Part shown: positions 5,963-9,426 of the stretch, piece by piece
Numbering within the stretch: position 1 is the first letter of the stretch
Layout: each line of letters begins with the position of its first letter
Assembly (NCBI GenBank): GCA_017550765.1
Contig: JAFZOC010000112.1
Location: 1-9,426 of the forward strand
Reading direction: 5' to 3'
DNA from: Oscillospiraceae bacterium
GTDB taxonomy: Bacteria > Bacillota_A > Clostridia > Oscillospirales > Oscillospiraceae
DNA: 9,426 bases
Notes under the pieces: generated by a model
The model's input: the letters and a program-made list of their open reading frames with translations, nothing else
The model's database searches: none
What the model was told of the DNA's origin: nothing
Position numbers and translations under genes: made by a program

Positions 5963-6436
5963 TCAGTCCACGGGCCCGTCGCCGTCATCGCGTTCTGCCG
6001 CGCGGCGGCGCTCCCACAGACGCCACAGGAGCCAGCCCAGGCAGGCCCCCGGGACGTTCAGGATCAGATCGTCCACATCCAGGGCGCCGAGACGGGTGGC
6101 ATACTGGGCCAGCTCGATCAGGCAGACCGCCGCGACGACGGTGAGCAGAAAGAGCAGGAAGCGCCTTTGCCGCCGGAACAGCAGCGGCAGGAAGACGCCC
6201 AGGGGGATGAACACCAGGACGTTCCCCAGAAAGTTGACCCAGCCGTAGGCCCGCAGAGCCGACTCCCAGGGTGCCTGCATCCGCATCACCAGGAAATAGT
6301 CCCGGATCGTAGTGAAGGGCCGGAGGTTGTACGCATGGCCCTCCCGGGGCAGCCGATGGAACAGAAGGAGCAGCAGCACGGCCAGATAGATCAGGAACAG
6401 GATCCAGACCGCCCTGCGAAAGCGTTTATCCTCCAT
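5963..6436 (-). CDS. VanZ-family membrane protein
   Basis: The 157-residue integral membrane protein matches the VanZ family, named after the teicoplanin-resistance protein of the vanA cluster; most chromosomal members have no known role. Predicted membrane segments lie at about 9-27, 67-87, 92-112 and 124-140. Family motifs are present in order: NLRPFTTIRDY (37-47), NFLGN (68-72) leading into VFIPLG, ELAQY (108-112) with Arg115, DVDDLILN (120-127) and a final GxxxGW. There is no glycopeptide-resistance cluster nearby, so resistance should not be inferred. The start codon lies 3 nt after the rqcH stop, with AGGTG about 6 nt upstream, so it is probably the last gene of the mrnC-rqcH transcript. 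The highly charged C-terminus is likely cytoplasmic. Confidence 0.92.
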   Translation of the reverse strand: MEDKRFRRAVWILFLIYLAVLLLLLFHRLPREGHAYNLRPFTTIRDYFLVMRMQAPWESALRAYGWVNFLGNVLVFIPLGVFLPLLFRRQRRFLLFLLTVVAAVCLIELAQYATRLGALDVDDLILNVPGACLGWLLWRLWERRRAAERDDGDGPVD

Positions 6437-6439
6437 CCC

Positions 6440-8161
6440 TCACCTCTTGAGCCGCTGTACCAGCGCCTCATCCGCCTGTACGAACAGGGTCCTGTAGTCG
6501 GTGTAGATCACCTTCCCGGGCAGCGCCCCGGAGGGTTTGCGCACGAAGCGGACCATCGTATAGTCCACCGGGATCTTGCCGCTCTCCCGACCCTGGGAAT
6601 GATAGGCCGCGATGATCGCCGCCTGCTCCAGAGCCTGGTCGCTGGGCTCCATGCCATCGCAGCGCAGGATCACATGGCTGCCGTGGACCTGCTGCGTGTG
6701 GAACCACCAGTCCGTGCGGCGGGCCTGCTTCGTGGTGAGCTCGTCATTCTGGATGTTGTTCCGGCCCACCAGGATCTCGAAGCCGTCGCTCGAGGCATAG
6801 CGGAGCGGCGCCTGCGGCCTGCTCTTGTCCACTCGGGGAGACTTCCCCTTCTTGAGATAGCCTGTCTGGACCAGCTCCCGGCGGATGTCCGCAAGGTCCT
6901 TTTCGGTCTCCGCCTGTTCGATCTCCGCCAGCACGCTGTTGAGATGGTCCAGCTGCCGCTCCCCCTGGACGATCAGTTCGGTCAGATGGACCTGGGCGCC
7001 TTTGAGCTTGTTATACTCCTTGAAGAGCGCCGCGGCGTTCTGCTGCGGCGTCTTCAGCGGGTCCAAGGGGATCTGGACCTCCGGGCAGCCCTCCTGATAG
7101 TAGTCCTGACACACCAGGACCCGCTCGCCCTTCCGCATGCGATAGAGGTTGGCCGTGATCAGCTCCGCGCTGTGGCGGACCTCTTCCCGGGACTCCGTGC
7201 GCTTGAGCTCCTCCCGCTGGTTGCCGAGCTTTCGGGCAAGTCTGTCCCGGAGGGTGCGGATGCTCTTGGTCAGTTCATGGCCGCGCCGGCGCCGCTGCTC
7301 CAGCTGGTCGCGGCGGGTGTAGAAGGCGTCCAGGAGCTCCGAAAAGCTCGCACAGGGCTCGCATACGACCTCGCTCCCATACTGGGAGATGGGCAGGAAA
7401 CTGAAGTCCTGGGGCTTCCCGTCCCGCAGGAGCAGGGTCGGCGTCAGCTCGCCCGCCGCCACCGTCTCCCGCAGGGCATCCAGCTGCTCCCAGAGCGTGT
7501 CCCAGCTCCCGCCGCAGCGGTGGACCAGTTCCCTGCACCAGAGCGGGGAAAGGCCGGAGAAGCTGTCCAGCAGCCATTTATCGATCGGCGCCGTCCGGTC
7601 CGCGCTCTCTGCCCGTTCCCGCAGGAGCTCCCGCTCGGCGGTGAAGAACGGGATCTTGTCCTGCCGGGGCGGCATCCTGTAGAAGCAGCCCGGGAGCAGG
7701 CGCCGCAGCGCGTCCCCGGCATAGTCCACCCGGCGCATACAGTCGATGATGCGCCCGTCCTCCCCCACCAGGATCACGTTGGAGCTGCGGCCGATGCTCT
7801 CGACCACCAGCTGCTTGCGCGTCAGCGTGCCGAGCTCGTCGCGCGCGTCCAGGTCGAATACCAGCATCCGCTCCCAGTCCGGCTGTGTGACGGAGACGAT
7901 CCGTGCCCCGGTCAGATGCTTCCGCATGAGCATGCAGAACATGGGCGGCTCCGCGGGGTTCTCATAACTGGCGCGGGTCACATGGGCCCTGGCGCTCCCC
8001 GTACCGGCGCTCAGCAGCAGGCGCAGGTCCTCCCCTCGGGCGCGCAGCGACAGCACCAGCATGTCCCGCTCGGGCTGCCGGATCTTGTCGATCTTGCTCT
8101 CCCGGAGGCGCTCCTGCAGTTCCTCCGCCAGGCCGTGGATACAGACTGCATCTAGCGGCAT
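6440..8161 (-). CDS. rqcH: Ribosome quality-control protein RqcH (NFACT family)
   Basis: RqcH, the bacterial counterpart of eukaryotic Rqc2/NEMF, binds 50S subunits carrying a stalled peptidyl-tRNA and recruits tRNA(Ala) to add C-terminal alanine tails that mark the peptide for degradation. Older annotations call it fibronectin-binding protein FbpA. The 573-residue length fits the family. The NFACT-N domain starts MPLDAVCIHGLAEEL and includes FCMLMRKHLTGA (75-86). Where Bacillus subtilis has the functional Asp97-Arg98 pair, this protein has Glu97-Arg98. A helix-hairpin-helix and coiled-coil middle (about 180-440) precedes the NFACT-R domain (about 450-565), with GRNNIQNDELT, DWWFH and GSHVIL. 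The start overlaps the end of mrnC by 10 nt, and GGAGG lies 7 nt upstream. Confidence 0.96.
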   Translation of the reverse strand: MPLDAVCIHGLAEELQERLRESKIDKIRQPERDMLVLSLRARGEDLRLLLSAGTGSARAHVTRASYENPAEPPMFCMLMRKHLTGARIVSVTQPDWERMLVFDLDARDELGTLTRKQLVVESIGRSSNVILVGEDGRIIDCMRRVDYAGDALRRLLPGCFYRMPPRQDKIPFFTAERELLRERAESADRTAPIDKWLLDSFSGLSPLWCRELVHRCGGSWDTLWEQLDALRETVAAGELTPTLLLRDGKPQDFSFLPISQYGSEVVCEPCASFSELLDAFYTRRDQLEQRRRRGHELTKSIRTLRDRLARKLGNQREELKRTESREEVRHSAELITANLYRMRKGERVLVCQDYYQEGCPEVQIPLDPLKTPQQNAAALFKEYNKLKGAQVHLTELIVQGERQLDHLNSVLAEIEQAETEKDLADIRRELVQTGYLKKGKSPRVDKSRPQAPLRYASSDGFEILVGRNNIQNDELTTKQARRTDWWFHTQQVHGSHVILRCDGMEPSDQALEQAAIIAAYHSQGRESGKIPVDYTMVRFVRKPSGALPGKVIYTDYRTLFVQADEALVQRLKR

Positions 8162-8565
8162 AGGCGATCCTCCGTGATGGTCGTGAACAGTTCTTCAACC
8201 CGCTCCACGCGCCCCTGGAGATAGAGCCATCCGAACAGGGCCTCCAGCCCCGTGGCGGCGTGATACTCGGCCACTGTCGCGTTGTGGGGAGCGGCGTGCA
8301 CATGGGCGTTGCGCCCCCTGCGAAAGACAGCCGCCTCCTCTTCTGTCAGCACTGGGAAGATCTTTTCCGCCGCCTTGGCCTGGGCCTGGGCACGCACCTG
8401 GGCAACCGTCAGGCGATGCAGTTCCCGGGCGTCGGTATGCCCCAGCTGACACAGCCGGGTCCGCGTCAGAAGCTCAAACACACCGTCGCCCACATGGGCC
8501 AGGCCCAGGATGCCGATCTTGTCCACTTCTGTTTGGTCCATTCGTGGGATGAAACGATCCATCAT
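8152..8565 (-). CDS. mrnC: Mini-ribonuclease III
   Basis: Mini-III is a dimeric RNase III-type nuclease without the double-stranded RNA-binding domain; in Firmicutes it matures the ends of 23S rRNA. The 137-residue size fits. Motifs are GLAHVGDGVFELL (catalytic Asp27), FRRGRNAHVH (81-90) and ATGLEALFGWLYL (catalytic Glu108), numbered from the first ATG. The start is uncertain: ATGs lie at 8565, 8562 and 8541. None has a good Shine-Dalgarno site. The one at 8541 gives a 129-residue protein that matches the usual family N-terminus better. The gene overlaps rqcH by 10 nt, and the ftsK terminator ends about 10 nt before the first ATG, leaving almost no room for an ordinary promoter. Confidence 0.95.
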   Translation of the reverse strand: MMDRFIPRMDQTEVDKIGILGLAHVGDGVFELLTRTRLCQLGHTDARELHRLTVAQVRAQAQAKAAEKIFPVLTEEEAAVFRRGRNAHVHAAPHNATVAEYHAATGLEALFGWLYLQGRVERVEELFTTITEDRLCR

Positions 8566-8569
8566 ATCA
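8561..8569 (-). promoter_or_regulatory. Possible extended -10 promoter for mrnC-rqcH
   Basis: On the minus strand TGATATGAT lies at 8569-8561, an extended -10 pattern (TG, one base, TATGAT). No good -35 is present; the expected region falls in the terminator stem. If used, transcription would begin near 8554, inside the first ATG codons, leaving 8541 as the start codon with a leader of about 13 nt. This rests on one motif only. Confidence 0.3.
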
Positions 8570-8574
8570 TTGCC

Positions 8575-8599
8575 AAAAGGGCGTGCAGCACGCCCTTTT
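8575..8599 (-). terminator. Intrinsic terminator after ftsK (likely bidirectional)
   Basis: AAAAGGGCGTG at 8575-8585 and its exact complement at 8589-8599 form an 11-bp stem with a 3-nt loop. Because A and T runs lie at the ends of the arms, it can terminate on either strand. It lies 32 bp after the stop codon of the FtsK gene on the minus strand and so ends that transcript. It sits immediately upstream of mrnC. Confidence 0.88.
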
Positions 8600-8630
8600 G
8601 TCCTTTCTCTATCATCTGGCGGCCGATCTG

Positions 8631-9426
8631 TCAGTCGGCCATCTCGCTCATCTCAGCGGCGAGGCTCATGTCCGCGTCGCTGGCAAGGCCCAGCTGCACT
8701 TGCATCTCCTGCCAGCCTGCCCGGTCGATGACCACCGAACGGGGCTTTGCGCCCTCATAGGGGCCGACGACGCCGAGCTCCTCCATCTGGTCGACGATGC
8801 GCGCCGCGCGGGAATAGCCCAGCTTGATACGCCGCTGGAGCATGGAGACCGAGCAGGAGCCCGTCTCCAGCACGACCTCCACCGCCTGAGGCAGCATCTC
8901 GTCGTAGCCGGAGGCTGTCGTCCCCTCGTCCTTGGCGCCTTTTCCGCTGTCCGCCGGAGCTTTCTCCTCGCTGGCCTTCTCCATGGCAGCCAGGATATCG
9001 TCGTTGGGCTTGACCTCGCCTGCACTCTCCTTGATGAACTGGATGACTTCCTCCCGCTCTTCGTCGGAGACGAAAGCGCCCTGGATGCGCGTGGGCTTGC
9101 CGCTCCCCACGGGGGAATACAGCATATCGCCCATGCCCACCAGTTTCTCCGCGCCGCCCTGATCCAGGATGATGCGGCTATCCAGCGCGGAGGAGACCGC
9201 GAAAGCGATGCGGCTGGGGATGTTGGCTTTCATCAGACCGGTGATGACGTCGGCGGAGGGCCGCTGGGTCGCGATCACCAGATGCATGCCGGCCGCGCGG
9301 CCCATCTGGGCCACCCGGCAGATGCTCTCCTCCACTTCCTTGGAGGCCACGAGCATCAGGTCTGCCAGCTCGTCGATCACGATGACCACCTGCGGCAGGG
9401 TCTGCCCGCCGGTGGCCTGGGCATGC
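8631..9426 (-). CDS. ftsK: FtsK/SpoIIIE-family DNA translocase, C-terminal 264 residues (5' end off window)
   Basis: The family pumps double-stranded DNA through the division or sporulation septum. Only the C-terminal part is in the window, so the membrane segments and Walker A are missing. Visible are the Walker B strand [12 protein letters not shown] (fragment residues 13-24), a [18 protein letters not shown] stretch (46-63) and the sensor-like region [21 protein letters not shown] charged Ala/Lys/Glu-rich linker at about 146-172 leads to the winged-helix gamma domain (174-233), which recognises KOPS/SRS-type guiding sequences. A 31-residue acidic tail follows. I cannot separate FtsK, SpoIIIE and SftA from this part. 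The reading frame is open from the window edge; a GTG at 9389 within it is not a real start. Confidence 0.96.
   Translation of the reverse strand, partial: HAQATGGQTLPQVVIVIDELADLMLVASKEVEESICRVAQMGRAAGMHLVIATQRPSADVITGLMKANIPSRIAFAVSSALDSRIILDQGGAEKLVGMGDMLYSPVGSGKPTRIQGAFVSDEEREEVIQFIKESAGEVKPNDDILAAMEKASEEKAPADSGKGAKDEGTTASGYDEMLPQAVEVVLETGSCSVSMLQRRIKLGYSRAARIVDQMEELGVVGPYEGAKPRSVVIDRAGWQEMQVQLGLASDADMSLAAEMSEMAD

Noticed and set aside
5963..6436. VanZ-family gene as evidence of glycopeptide resistance
   Set aside because: No vanA, vanH, vanX, vanS or vanR gene is nearby, and chromosomal VanZ-family proteins are common in Firmicutes without resistance.
5912..8155. A plus-strand open frame of 747 codons opposite rqcH and the VanZ-family gene
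   Set aside because: It is the antisense shadow of two well-recognised genes in G+C-rich DNA; its translation is low-complexity Gln/Leu/Asp/His-rich with no recognisable domain and no ribosome binding site.
6440..8161. Fibronectin-binding adhesin
   Set aside because: The old family name applies, but the NFACT-N and NFACT-R architecture marks a cytoplasmic ribosome quality-control factor, and there is no signal peptide or anchor.
1..9426. CRISPR array, tRNA, rRNA, insertion sequence or prophage genes
   Set aside because: No regularly spaced repeats, cloverleaf-like segment, transposase motif or phage structural gene was seen on either strand.

Overview
The window is a G+C-rich stretch of bacterial chromosome, tightly packed, with codon third positions dominated by G and C. 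The gene set points to a Gram-positive Firmicute, most likely a high-GC clostridial lineage such as the Oscillospiraceae (inference). It includes RNase J, Mini-ribonuclease III, RqcH, the XpaC/TelA pair and a VanZ-family protein, which together are typical of Bacillota. I see no mobile element, tRNA, rRNA or CRISPR array; this is core chromosome with one moderately unusual operon.

Layout. (1) Positions 1-2283, minus strand: rpe, recR and a ribonuclease J gene whose 3' end runs off the left edge. rpe and recR are 1 nt apart and share a good promoter at about 2330-2359. The 109-bp gap before the RNase J gene holds a 9-bp hairpin and a 14-bp palindrome over a possible -10 box. (2) Positions 2365-5904, plus strand: a five-gene operon with a clear sigma-A type promoter (TTGACG, 17 bp, TAAAAT) and a strong intrinsic terminator. 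It encodes an XpaC-family membrane protein, a TelA/YaaN-family protein, a divergent LemA-like membrane protein, a YbaK-type aminoacyl-tRNA deacylase and a small DUF3784-like membrane protein. The rpe and xpaC promoters diverge, with their -35 boxes 5 bp apart. (3) Positions 5963-8565, minus strand and convergent with the operon: mrnC, rqcH and a VanZ-family gene, overlapping or 3 nt apart. (4) Positions 8631-9426, minus strand: the C-terminal 264 residues of an FtsK/SpoIIIE DNA translocase, followed by an 11-bp stem terminator that lies directly against the mrnC start.

Functionally the minus-strand genes are mostly housekeeping RNA and DNA maintenance: 23S rRNA maturation (MrnC), rescue of stalled 60S-like 50S-peptidyl-tRNA complexes (RqcH), RNA decay (RNase J), recombinational repair (RecR), chromosome translocation (FtsK) and the pentose phosphate pathway (Rpe). 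The plus-strand operon is the least understood part. XpaC and TelA are commonly paired in Firmicutes and have been linked to toxic-anion and envelope stress. Here they are joined to a LemA-like protein that keeps the LemA C-terminal signature but not the usual N-terminal core, which makes it the best candidate for something not well described. I did not find a clearly novel multi-gene system beyond that.
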